Assembly: GCA_954871525.1 (NCBI GenBank)
Contig: OX940872.1
Location: 6,161,180-6,225,179 of the forward strand
Reading direction: 5' to 3'
Origin: Parietaria judaica
Lineage: Eukaryota; Streptophyta; Magnoliopsida; Rosales; Urticaceae
Length of the DNA stretch: 64,000 nucleotides
The notes under the pieces were generated by a model. The model saw only the letters and a program-made list of their open reading frames with translations. It was not told where the DNA came from and searched no databases. Position 1 is the stretch's first letter, and every line of letters starts with the position of its first letter. Positions 11,526 to 23,429 of this stretch are shown piece by piece. Position numbers and translations under genes: made by a program.

Positions 11526-13310
11526 TCTTGTAATACAAGTAAATATAATCTTGACTAATAATATCACTTTAATATAATAATAATAATAATATAAAAAAAA
11601 AAACGGAGACTAAATTCGGTACTTACAAGCGTAAAGCTACAACATTAGTTGATACAACTTGATAGTGACAAACAAAAGTTGTTAAAGTTATCTGTTAGGT
11701 TTTTTTTTTTTTTGGTATCATTCTATATATTTACTCTCTTTTAAATTTTTTAACCACTTGGAAACTCTAAATTTTGAACCCTAGTTATGTCACTATAAAT
11801 GCCTTTTCAATAAATGTTTGCCATTATTGTAATAATTGGAAGAAGAAGAGAATATGGGTGATTAAAAATGTAATCAATATTCAAAAAGCCTAGGGTATGT
11901 GTACTAATTCACTATGAGGCTTAACGGGTCCCATCTAACGTTCATTAAATTTCATTCATAAATCATAATAATTCATCTCACGTACTTGAACTTCCAAAAG
12001 GAAGTTATTTTTTTTTCTTTCAGTTTTGACCCTAAAGTTACTACACACATTCTCTACTTACCATTTACCAATAAATGATATAGATTGTATTCATAACATT
12101 AACGAGTTAAATATAATATATTCTATTTAGTCAAATTATTTTCTAAAACCATTTCAGCAATATGCATATAACTATTGCAAATTATGTATTATGATTTTAG
12201 TTCTCATTACTTAATTTATTTTTGGGGTCAAATTGGGATCAATATTGAAATACTAATACTGATATTTTATTGGTATAATTGATTACCAACAAATATGGTT
12301 ATCTACGAAATTATCAAATAATAAAGTCATTCATCTTGGAATTGTTTTTCTCGTAATAATTTGGTTCGGTTTGTCTAATAGACAAAAAAGAATATTATGA
12401 ACTAAATTTACCGATTATCTTTTATGAAGTAACAATAAGTTTCAATTAATTTTCGTACTATTTTTTTATTTATTTATTATCTATAAAACAGGTACCAAAA
12501 ACTCAAAAAGACATACATGTCATTAGTGACGGAGCACAAACGAATAATCAAAATCACAATGATAGCACATTAGAAAATCACATTTTTTTTATGATAAAAA
12601 TCAATATAATAAACTCTCACTAACGACGATAACAAACAAACAAATAAATAAGAAAGAATAATTTCGTAATGAACATGAGTAGAAACTTGTGCAGTTAGAT
12701 TGTCGGCGTGACGCGCAAAATAATAATCCGACAAATTTAACGAAAATTCAGTCTAGTCACAAAACAGAAATCCGACAAGTTTGGTTGTTCCGAGAGTCTA
12801 AGACAGAGAGATAGAGAACAAATATGCTTGTGTTACGAGACATCGAGCGGGAAAACAATATAAAAAATGGCCGTCTACGAGATAATTAACCAAGAATGAG
12901 AGGCGGAAAAACCAAAACCCTACATTTGTTCCGAGACAGCGAGACAACCAAATAACGAAAAAAAAAATCACAAGACGAGAGAGAGAGGGCAGGGGCCCAT
13001 GGTGGGTCTCCTCTCCCTCCGTCACTGCGGATGTCATGTATACGTATACTGTATGATATGAAGAAGAATATTAATTTTTCGCCGATTAAAATAAATAAAT
13101 TTATGGTTACTTTCTTAGAAAAGAATTGCTACTTCTACCGCAAATAAAAAAAAGAAAAAAAAGAGAATAGATTATTATGTTCGGAATTCCGATCTTGACT
13201 GTCACTTGCACGAAAATATTTCGATCCATTTCTCTCACTTTGCACGTAATGCCATGAAAGAAGTAATAATGGCGGTTAACTAGTTTCAGAGAGAGCTTCA
13301 TCCTCCGTCA
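11526..13310. other. Intergenic and WDR11 upstream region
   Basis: AT-rich. 11620-11850 repeats 10640-10870 in diverged form. The last few hundred bases contain the WDR11 promoter and 5' UTR, but no convincing TATA box could be singled out. No gene recognised. Confidence 0.5.
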
Positions 13311-16300
13311 ATGGCGGCTCCCAGACCCTCCCTTCACGACTCCTGGGAGCGGATGCTGCCGGGCCCGCCCAGCCGGAGCAACTTCGGATCGGCCGACCTC
13401 TGCGCCGCCGGACTCCTCGCCTTCGCCGCCGGGAGCTCCGTCGCCGTCGTCGACTCGCGCTCGATGCAGCTCGTCGCCTCCGTGCCGATGCCGCCTCCGG
13501 CGAGCTCCTCGCTCTCGCCGTTCGTCACCGCCGTGAAGTGGACGCCCCTCCCGCTCCGCCGCGACCTCCTCTCCACCGAGCCTTCCTCGTCGCACCTGCT
13601 CCTCGCCGCCGGCGACCGCCAGGGGCGCATCGCCGTTGTCGACCTCAAGACGAGGTTGCCGCTCCTCTGGTTCGAGTCCGATCCCGCGCGCCACGGCGTC
13701 CAGGACCTCTGCTGGCTCCAGTCCAACCACGACACGTGTCTCCTCGCCGCCATCGCCGGGCCTTCGTCCCTCTCGCTCTACAACGCCGCGACCGGGCGGT
13801 GCTTCTGGAAGTACGACGCCGGCGGGGAGCTCCTCTCGTGCCTCCGCCGCGATCCCTTCGATTCCCGCCACTTCTGCGCGATTGGACTCCGAGGCTTTCT
13901 CCTCTCGGTCAAGGTCCTGGGGGAAACCGAGAACGACGTCGTTACCAAGGAGATTCAGATCCGTACGGACGCCTCGGAGCTGCAGAGGTTGGAGAAGGAA
14001 GCGGCCAGTGGCTCGTCTTCTTCTTCTTCATCATCCTCGTCTTCCCCCTCGCCGGCTTCGGCTCTGTTCCCGAATTACGTGGCGAGAATTGCGTTCTCGC
14101 CGCGGTGGAGGAACGTCGTGTTCGTGACATTTCCGAAGGAGTTGGTGGTGTTTGACTTGCGGTACGAGGCTGCATTGTTCTCAGCGGCGCTGCCGCGCGG
14201 GTGCGCGAAGTTTCTGGAGGTGTTGCCGGACATGGACGGCGAGCTTCTCCACTGCGCTCACTTCGACGGGAAGCTCAGCACTTGGCGCCGCAAAGAGTGA
14301 GTCCTTTACTGATCAAATTGTTGAAATATCTGATCAAAATTTTGCATTTCATTCAATGCTTTTAGTTTCTTTTGAATCATACTGCTCGAATTCAATGATT
14401 GAGCTACATATTGCAGAGGAGAGCAAGTGCACTACATGTGTTCAATGGAAGAGTTGATGCCTTCGTTGGGCACATCCGTGCCTTCTCCGTCTGTACTTTC
14501 CGTCATCATATTCCAGTCGGATTCCCCTCTACAAAACATCGGAAACCTTTTGTCCGACGTACCCAGCTCGCCTTTCCCAGACGAGGATTTCAACAGCCCC
14601 TTTGATTTCTACGACGAGCCTGTTCTGGTTTCGAAGTCACGCTTGATATCCATTTCGGACGACGGTAAGATATGGAGCTGGCTCTTGACAGCCGAAGGTT
14701 CTGAGGATAGCGAGAAGGAAGACGCAAATGTGGGCGTTGTTGCTGATGCCAGTGAAGGAACTGTCACGAGGAAGAAAAAGCCGGCTGGCAAACAAGCTGA
14801 CATGTTATTTAAGGTATATTGCCCCGTAAATTAATTTTCTCTTTGTTCGTTTTACAAGTTTAAGAGATTTATTGGTACGCTTTTTTATTTCCTGGCCGAG
14901 GACTGTAATGAATTGCCAATTAAGAGTGACAGTTATTGTCAGTAAGCAAAGGACTTTGAACATAGGAACTATTGCACTAAGTTTTTAGTTCAATTATTTC
15001 TTTGTTTCCAATTCTTGTTTTTGTTTAAGTTGAATTGATGGACTGATAGCCCGTAATTATATTGCCGGAGGAAGGGTAAGAAGGTTGTTTAGTCTTGCAC
15101 GTTTCGTCTTCTTATATCTTTTCTATTATTTATGTTATTAGGGGTGTCACGGTCAATAATGTCATTGACGGTATTTTGGTCATTATTAGATTTGGTCATT
15201 GGGTTTTTGGTTCACCCGATAGGCACCCACAACATGGCCGTCAACGACTCTATGGTTTGTTTGGTCTTACTTGCTTAGCATCGTTTCGAGGTTCTTTATT
15301 GTTTTTTTGCATCGTAATAAAGAGCGGTTAATCGCGTTGGTAAATTTCTGTTGGCTGAATTTTGTGTTGGAAACTGCGTTAGGATTCCATCATAGAACGC
15401 CTTAGCTACTTGCCTCACTTTGCCTTTTGTTCTTGAATGGTTAAAAGAGCGTTTAATAGCATTGTTGAATCTTTCTACATACGAATAGTTCATCAATGCT
15501 TACATGTTAAACCACTTGTGCAGATTAGCTTAGCTGGCCAGCTTCAGCTTCTTTCTTCCCAAGTGACTACACTATCTGTACCATCGCCTTCTTTAACCGC
15601 TACTTTGGCTCGTTAGTTCATTTTCTTCTTGTACTATGATACACGTGGAATTTTCTTCTTTTTCTCCTCGGTCTTATCAAAAAGTGTTATTTTATTAGGT
15701 GGGGGAAATTATCCCGCTGTAGCGGTTCCACTGGTTTCGTTGGGAACGCAAAGTGGGACAATTGATGTCGTTGATGTCTCTGCAAATGCCGTTGCTGCAA
15801 GTTTCTCTGTTCATAGTGGCATGGTTCGGGGATTGCGGTGGCTTGGGAATTCACGGGTGGTTTCCTTTTCCTATACTCAGGTACTTGTATGTTTGTTAGC
15901 TTTTATTACAGATAAACCATCTTCCACCATTATAAAGTTGTAGTGAATATCTATTGTGAAATTGGAATCAGGTAAATGAGAAATCTGGAGGTTACATAAA
16001 CAGGCTCTTTGTGACCTGTCTTAGAAGCGGCCTTAACAGACCGTTCCGTGTACTACAAAAGCCAGAGCGTGCTCCCATAAGAGCTATAAGGACCTCGTCC
16101 TCTGGAAGGTTGACTTCGAAACTTCTCTGTTTTTTATAATTGTTTAATACCCATAATTAGAATTTAGGTGAACTTTACCATCTCATGAATTTGTTTGTTG
16201 GTTACATGTTTCATGCGCATTGATCATACATGGTGCTTGACAAAATTTCAGGTACCTTTTGATTTTGTTTCGAGATGCACCGGTGGAAGTTTGGGCTATG

Positions 16301-19300
16301 ACAAAGACTCCAATAATGGTAATCTTTCTATACTATACTCATAATTTCTTCCTAGGAGTATGTCTACTCTCGATATTTATTATTTTGATATCTCATGTAG
16401 CTTAGATCGTTAGCACTTCCTTTTACGGTATTGGAATGGACCCTCCCGACCGTTCCACGACCTGGTCAAAGTGTACTAGCAAAGGAATTATCATCCAGGG
16501 AACAAGATGCTGCATCTTCAGCTGATTCAAGTGAGTTTAGCTTGTTCTTTGGAATTTTTTTTGTATTAATGTTTATTTTGGTTGTAGAATATTGTATTTA
16601 TTGAGTTGTAATTTATTAGATACTTATAATCTTCGTATCTTAGGAAATATCAATCAGTAATAATTTTATTCCTACGATTATGACAGGAACGATACCAAAA
16701 TAATACAAAAGAGAACACGTAAGCGGTAAGCCAATGGTGATCACCAAGGATCATATTACCTACTGTTAGAATGAAATGATCAACTGAATCATACTTAAAA
16801 ACATTATGGAGGACTTAAAAGAACATAAACGTTAAATTAAATGACTTCTTTCTCCTTCCTTTATTGGTAAATGAGTACCGAGGGCTATTCAGATTATGCA
16901 GATTAGATCTGAATACTATTTGTCATCTCCATGTATTGGACCTAATAAAATTACCCCCAAACATTCTCATTTTCAACTTGTCTATGTACTAAGTGCAAGG
17001 CTTTCTAATGCAGCGACTTCAGATGGATCTCAGGATGACTCTTCCGAAAGCTTCGCCTTTGCCCTGGTAAACGGCGCCCTTGGTGTTTTTGAGGTTCAAG
17101 GGCGAAGAATCCGTGACTTCAGGTATTATTCTGTTACAAAATTAAAAAAATTCTGGTTCTTATATCTCTCATAGTTGTTGCTCAACAGCTCAAGTCTAAT
17201 CTTAGAGAATGCTAGATCAACATTATTTTCTTATCATCCTAATTTCGTTTTTTGCTGATACGTCGGTATCCACTTAATGCGAGATTGCCAAAATTGCATT
17301 ATATCAGGGTTGCTGAATTATGTAGATTAAATGGTTACTAAATTATGCTCTAAAGTTCTCTTATAATTTGTTTCTTTAATGTGTAGACCAAAATGGCCTT
17401 CATCGTCGTTTGTTTCGTCTGACGGACTAATAACAGCCATGGCTTATCGCTTGCCTCACGTAGTACGTGCCTACATACTGAAAGCTTCCTTTACTTTTGT
17501 TTGTTTCACATCATAGACTAAAAATATATTTTTCTTCGGTTTCAGGTGATGGGAGACCGGTCTGGAAATATTCGGTGGTGGGACGTGACAACTGGTCAGT
17601 CTTCATCATTTAGTACTCATAGGGAGGGAATTCGGCGCATCAAATTCTCTCCTGTAGTTCCGGGAGATCGGAGTAGAGGGCGAATAGCTGTGCTGTTTAA
17701 TGACAATACGTTCGCCATTTTTGATCTTGTACGTATATTTGGATACTGTTATCTTGTTCCTGCATTACCTTTTCTTTCTGTAAAATTAAAGGGGAGTCAA
17801 ATAATTGAAGTTAGTTGAGATAATTGATGAGAATAAAATATATATATATATATATACTCTAAATGCTATGGAATCCTAATAGATTAATCTGTCTACATAT
17901 TCAGACAAGATTCCATGACTTGTGTCATTTTCCCTACTAAACTTTACTTATGACTTGTTTACCCAGTTTATCTTTTTTATCGCATTCTCACCCTCTTCCT
18001 TTGTTTATTGCAGGATTCTCCAGATCCAATGGCCAACTCTCTTTTACAGCCGCAATTCCCCGGCACTCTCGTACTGGAACTTGATTGGGTACCTTTGCGA
18101 ACAGATAGAAATGATCCTTTGGTACTTTGCATTGCTGGAGCAGATAGTAGCTTTCGTCTTATTGAGGTTAATGTGTAAGTTCTCGAACTAATTAATTTGC
18201 CAGCAATAGCGTGAAATAAATAAACTTTTGGAGGAAAAAAATAAATAAATTATTTTCAATGATTAAGGACTGAGAATTTGATCAATAAATAATTCTGGTT
18301 AAGTTACCGCCTTTCTTTTGTGCTATTTAAAATGTTCTATTCGTTTCCGTGCAGAGATAAGAAAATGGGTAGTGTAACACAGCCGATATCTGCAAAAGAG
18401 CGGTTCAGGCCGATGCCGTTGTGTTCTCCCATATTACTTCCTACACCGCATGCTTTGGTAACAATTATTTCTTCTTCTTTTCTTTTTGGTATGATTTAAC
18501 AGTGGTGTGTGATGCTAGTTTTCTTCAGCGTAAGAATAAGAAAAAATGCATATATTTTTAGGTTATGCAAAATATATAAATATTTTTCTTTTTACCAATA
18601 TGCCATGCGGCAGTCGTGAATGTGGTTAACACCTATTCGCAAATGTGATTCTTGCGTTTCATAACGTAGCGTTCGGTTTTTATTTTGTGTGGAAAAATAC
18701 TGAAAAATGCGGTATTCGACTTCCATAGTAAAATACTGCATCGCGTTTGCCGCTTTCACCCCTAGCTCAGTGGTTCCGTTCTTGATCGTTTCGAGAAGTT
18801 TCTAAAGTTTCAAATTCATGGTGTGGTAAACTGAATAATGTATTTCTGGGTTTGTTTGTTTCTGATGCAGGCATTACGAACGATTTTACAACTAGGCGTA
18901 AGGCCGTCTTGGTTTAATACATGTAGCACAGTGTTAGAGAAGAGGCCTCACTTGATTCCTGGAACTCCTTCATCTACTGGGGACCTTAGAAAGTACATTC
19001 TGGATCTTCCAGCTGTTGGCGACCCAGTAGTGCCAGAGTTGCTCCTCAAGATTCTAGAACCTTACCGGAAAGAAGGTTAGTATAATGAGTTAATAGCGGC
19101 CTTTCAAATTTTAAATTTTACTCAATGGTGCAAATTGCCCTCTAATATTTTTTTTGGCCAATAGTCCTCGTAATTCCCCCCTGAATTTTCATGTGTGCCT
19201 CTTTGCCGAAACTTTCATTTTAGTGCACTTTGTGTCTACTTCCATTTGAGTGTGAAATCTCCCTTTTTTTATTGTAAAAATAATACAAATCCATATCCAC

Positions 19301-21919
19301 GTGACTTCGTTAATGATAAAAAAGTATATTTTCTATTCTCACTACTAGACATTGACAATTTTGTTTAGAGATATCGCATGAGATAGCCAAATTGAAACGT
19401 TTGATTAGCCAAATAGCCAACCTTTCATTTTTCTTTGCAAAATAGCCAAATGGCTATTTAATAACATGTTTTATACCTATAATACCCTTTTAACAAATTA
19501 GCGTGTATTAACTAAGTTATTTTTTCTTAAAAATAAGAATATTTACTTGTATAATAACATATTTTATACCTATAATACCCTTTTAACGTGTATTAACTAA
19601 GTTAATTTGTTTAAAAATAAAAATCGTGATTAAAATTTTAACAAAAAATTAATTTATTTTTAAACAAATTAACTTAGTTAATACACGTTAATATAGTTTA
19701 TACACGTTAATACAAGGGTAATACGGTCTTTCGTGATTTATTAATGTGGTTAATTGGCTATTTGGCAATATTAATTAAAACATTGGCTATTTGGCTATTA
19801 GTGTTTGAAGTTTGGCTATTTGGCTATAATGCCCGTTTGTTTATTAATCTTTTTCCCGTGATAAAGTCATGTAAGTTATATTATACCATTTCTAATTTTA
19901 TGAAAGAGTGGGAGTATTTTGCACTAAAATGAAAGTTCAGGGAAAAGTGATTGAATTAAATGAAATTTAACTAAAAGTTTTAGGCTTTTAGCGGATAAAG
20001 TACGCCAAAATAAAATATAAATTGAGAGGGAAATGGTGCCAATTACCCTTGTATATTGCTCAAATGATGTCTCCAATCCCATTATAACTTTGTTCGGTAC
20101 TTGATTATTTCCCGCTTTTGCATGGTTGAAGGCTGCATACTTGACGACGAGAGGGCAAAATTATACGCTAAGGTTGTGAACAAAGGCTGTGCGGTGAGGT
20201 TCGCTTTTGCTGCTGCTGTCTTCGGTGAATCTACCGAAGCACTTTTCTGGATGCAACTCCCACGCGCTCTTAACCATTTGATGAGGAAGTTAGTGAATAA
20301 GCCTCCACAAAAGGCGGACGTATTAACAGCTAACTCCGGGCTTAATGATGCAGCCAACCTGAATCGGATAACATCGAAAGGAAAATCAGTTCCCGGGACT
20401 GAAAAGAAGGATACGCTGGTAAATCATATAAAATTACCATATCAAAACTGCTTTTAGAATTACCGAGTAATTGGCAACAGTACCTTTTTGAATTTTACTC
20501 ATTGTGGTTTAGTAAGTTGCGGGTTTCTAATTTGCAGAGTCAAAGTGGCTTGAGCTTGATGGCTTTTGAGCAAGAAGAGCTGTGGGCAAATGCCAACGAG
20601 CGAATCCCTTGGCACGAAAAATTAGAGGGCGAAGAAGCCGTTCAGAATCGCGTGCACGAGTAAGTGCTTCTCTTCTCTCGCTGTCGATCTCGTCTTGCTC
20701 ATTTATACACTCCCATTCTCCCACGAGGCCATATTATTAAATTAGAAATCAACGTTGAAAAAAAAAGCTTTAATCGCTGCATCTTCTAAGATCTCTATCT
20801 CTGTTCTGTGCCGTGGTGATCCAGGCTTGTATCGGTTGGGAATTTGGAGGCTGCAGTTAGTTTACTGCTTTCGACCAATCCCGAGAGCAAATATTTTTAC
20901 GTGAACGCATTACGTGCAGTTGCTCTTGCTTCCGCTGTCTCAAACTCTCTTCTTGAACTTGCCGTTAAGGTGAGCTCTTATATTTCATACAAGCCATACC
21001 GTCATTGTAAATTAATTTTCTCGTATGATTTTCACATGATATGTATCACTGTATATATAGGTTGTGGCAGCAAACATGGTCCAGACTGACAGATCACTGT
21101 CAGGCACTCATCTTCTGTGCGCTGTTGGAAGATATCAAGAAGCCTGTTCTCAGGTTAGGCTCTAATCAGATTAAGTTCTCTTAGTACGCCTTTGAGTCGG
21201 TTTCCGAGTTCTCTTTGTCGTTCAAGTAATAATGAAAGTAAAGCTGGGTCAGCAGAAAAATAGAGACAAATAATGGAATTTTCTGATATCATTCACTTAA
21301 ATTTTTTTCCTTTTTCCAGCTACAAGATGCCGGATGTTGGACAGATGCAGCGACTTTGGCCGCTACGCATCTTAACGGATCCGATTATGCAAGGTTTCCC
21401 TATTTCACTAGCTCCCGTATATTTTTGTGCCGCTTTTTGCAGGATCACTTGTTGAATTTCAATTTTTTTCCCTGTGATCCTCGCAGAGTTTTGCTAAGAT
21501 GGGCCGACCATGTCCTTCACGCCGAGCACAACTTATGGAGGTATCATTTTGTAATTTCTCAAATAGATTCTAGATTCTCAAGTATTCGGTGTTCTTAGCT
21601 AAGCGAGATTATATACAGGGCTTTGATCTTGTACGTGGCGGCCGGTGCATTGCAAGAGGCTCTGACGGCGCTTCGCGAGGCCCAACAACCCGACACAGCT
21701 GCAATGTTTTTGCTCGCCTGTCGCGAAATCCATTCAGAAATCATCTCCGAGATGGGAGACTCGGTTGGCGAATCCGGTTCTTCAAATGACGAGAAGTTGC
21801 TTAGGTTGTCGGCTTTGAATCCGGAGAACGATGACGTGACTGCAGTGGGAGAATATTACGGTGAATATCAGAGGAAGCTCGTGCATCTCTGCATGGACTC
21901 GCAGCCCTATTCCGATTGA
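13311..21919 (+). CDS. WDR11: WDR11-like WD40-repeat protein, 20 exons, complete
   Basis: Exons: 13311-14296, 14417-14813, 15524-15611, 15699-15880, 15972-16108, 16252-16318, 16401-16530, 17014-17122, 17387-17462, 17546-17728, 18014-18174, 18355-18457, 18871-19075, 20132-20418, 20538-20659, 20825-20969, 21061-21153, 21320-21393, 21487-21540, 21619-21919. All junctions are GT-AG and in phase, giving 3900 nt (1299 aa), close to plant homologues I recall (Arabidopsis AT3G33530, roughly 1.3 k residues). The N-terminal WD40 propeller lies in exons 1-4 and a second in about exons 5-12 (RDFRPKWPSS, NIRWWDVTTGQSS), followed by a helical C-terminal half. WDR11 in animals acts in endosome-to-Golgi trafficking; the plant role is less defined. 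Exon 1 is strikingly GC-rich and contains a serine run of about 14 codons. The start is the first ATG in frame, giving MAAPRPSLHDSWERMLPGPP. Introns hold several MITE-like insertions. Convergent with ARP6. Confidence 0.93.
19211..19936. mobile_element. Outer inverted-repeat element in WDR11 intron 13
   Basis: A perfect 17-bp inverted repeat (ACTTTCATTTTAGTGCA at 19211-19227 and its complement at 19920-19936) brackets about 690 bp, inside which the MITE 19368-19835 is nested. The true outer ends are unclear. It accounts for most of the unusual 1056-nt length of this intron. Confidence 0.5.
19368..19835 (+). mobile_element. MITE, family with AGCCAAATAGCCAA ends, copy 1
   Basis: Begins GAGATATCGCATGAGATAGCC and ends in an inverted AGCCAAATAGCCAAACTTC terminus. 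It is flanked by TTTGTTTA at 19360-19367 and 19836-19843, an exact 8-bp TSD. The interior is AT-rich with TTAACGTGTATTAACTAAG-like words and no ORF. The same termini occur in reverse orientation at 37114-37844. The 8-bp TSD points to hAT, though the termini are not the standard CAGNG form. Confidence 0.75.
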
Positions 21920-22682
21920 TGCAATATGATGTTATTGGCTGCTTTCGCACGGTTTAAGCATCGGTTTCCGAGCTTTCACAATTTTTAAAGGAGACGATGA
22001 CGCGGAGAGAGATCATTCACTCTTGAGTTGGGCCTTTTTTTCATTGCCTGCCTAGTTAGAAAGATGTTTATATTTTGATTTTTGAGGGAGGGAAAATGGT
22101 AGGGGTATTTATCTGTATTTTTTTAAAACTGTAATAAGGTTTCGATTATTTCATTTGATTTTTTTTTTATGACATGTATAAATTATATCACAATTTTTTT
22201 ATACCGCATCAGAACTGATAAATACCGTTTTCATCGTTTCTGTCCGAGTGGTCTCAAAGAAATAGAAAGTTAACTGTTAAAATATCAAAACGATAACTGC
22301 GGGAAAGGTAAACTTTGAGAAATTAAAGCGACGAGGATCTAAAATGAAAAAATATCAGTAAAAACATACAATATTGACAAAATTAAGATAACACATATTT
22401 TTGTGCATTTTTTTTTTTATGGATGTTGGTCTATTTTAACAGTGGTGTTCATATTTAAGATAACTATGGATACTTTTACTACTACATTTTCACTTTAGAC
22501 TCTTATTGTCTAGTCAGTCAAAGTTTAAGTATATTTGCCGTGATTATCAATAAATCAATTAAAATATGCCACTGCATCAACAATAAAGAGAGGACATAAT
22601 TATTTTTATTTTTTTAAGAAAAAAATAGAAAATTTTGAGGTTGCAATTTACAAGGAGAAGAAAATGATAGAAATGGCATAAT
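21920..22682. other. WDR11 3' UTR and convergent intergenic region
   Basis: The first ~220 bp probably form the WDR11 3' UTR (AATAAG-like signal near 22132, then T-rich). The remainder is AT-rich with no feature. Confidence 0.5.
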
Positions 22683-22697
22683 AAAAGCAAACAAATG

Positions 22698-22906
22698 GCT
22701 CCCGAGCAGCAAAATATGACAAGTTTGTTGAGAGACGTGGTGAAAAAAAACTCTTGGACGATGCTCGATGGATAAAAAACTTCAAGTACTGTGTTACTCT
22801 CTTGTAGGATGTCCCCTAGTGTAATGATTGTTTGAATGTTGGTTCTTGTGATAACGTTCGTTCTTACGTAATCAAATAAAAGCTATCTTTGTTCAAAAAA
22901 AAAAAA
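22698..22906 (+). mobile_element. Short retroposed sequence with poly(A) and TSD
   Basis: About 209 bp ending in an A-run, flanked by AAAAGCAAACAAATG (22683-22697) and AAAAGCAAACGAATG (22907-22921), a 15-bp TSD with one mismatch. It has no ORF. The 3' end (AATAAAAGCTATCTTTGTTC then A-run) resembles a LINE or SINE tail. It is either a very short LINE copy or a retroposed transcript. Confidence 0.75.
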
Positions 22907-22921
22907 AAAAGCAAACGAATG

Positions 22922-23429
22922 CGATCAAGTAAATGGCCGACCTTTTCAAAACAATGTTGCATAAGGGATTTTATGTATCTATCTATCAAATACCACTATC
23001 TTTACAATAACAACAACAAAAAATTGTTGACCAAGATTAGCCTTTAATTCGGATCCTTTTTAATTTTATCCGGTTTCGAAAGAAAGAAAAAAGCAGGTAC
23101 TTTCTCATTCCGAGTAGTACTTTCACCTATTCTTTACCGTAACCGCTCTCATCCCTAGGTAAGACCTACCTAATTTCCTCTAGACATTCTAAACAATTAC
23201 ATGACACCAAACTTCCGACTTCTTCGATATCAACAAGATGCTTCCATGATGCCGTCCTGCCGAGAAATCTCCAAAAATCTTGAAGAACACACTCTCCGGA
23301 TATAGAAGTTTTTCTCCAGTGTCGAGGGCTCCGAGATGGCTGAAGCACCACTTGTCATCTAACCATTGCAATCAGACGAACAAGATTCAAACAAAATTTT
23401 ACCAGTTTCTCGATCACCGCGATGTGTTC
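22922..23429. other. ARP6 3' UTR side of the convergent spacer
   Basis: Minus-strand sequence directly downstream of the ARP6 stop (to roughly 23150) is probably its 3' UTR. The rest is intergenic. No other feature seen. Confidence 0.5.

Noticed and set aside
13308..14175. Long antisense and out-of-frame ORFs over WDR11 exon 1
   Set aside because: GC-rich codon mirror of the real exon; products are Arg/Pro/Glu-rich with no domain.
15137..15340. Possible TAGGGGTG terminus in WDR11 intron 2
   Set aside because: No opposite end or TSD.
18597..18775. GC-richer patch in WDR11 intron 12 ending in a TAGGGGTGAAAG-like (inverted) terminus
   Set aside because: Only one terminus visible, no TSD; may be a truncated hAT relic but not supportable.
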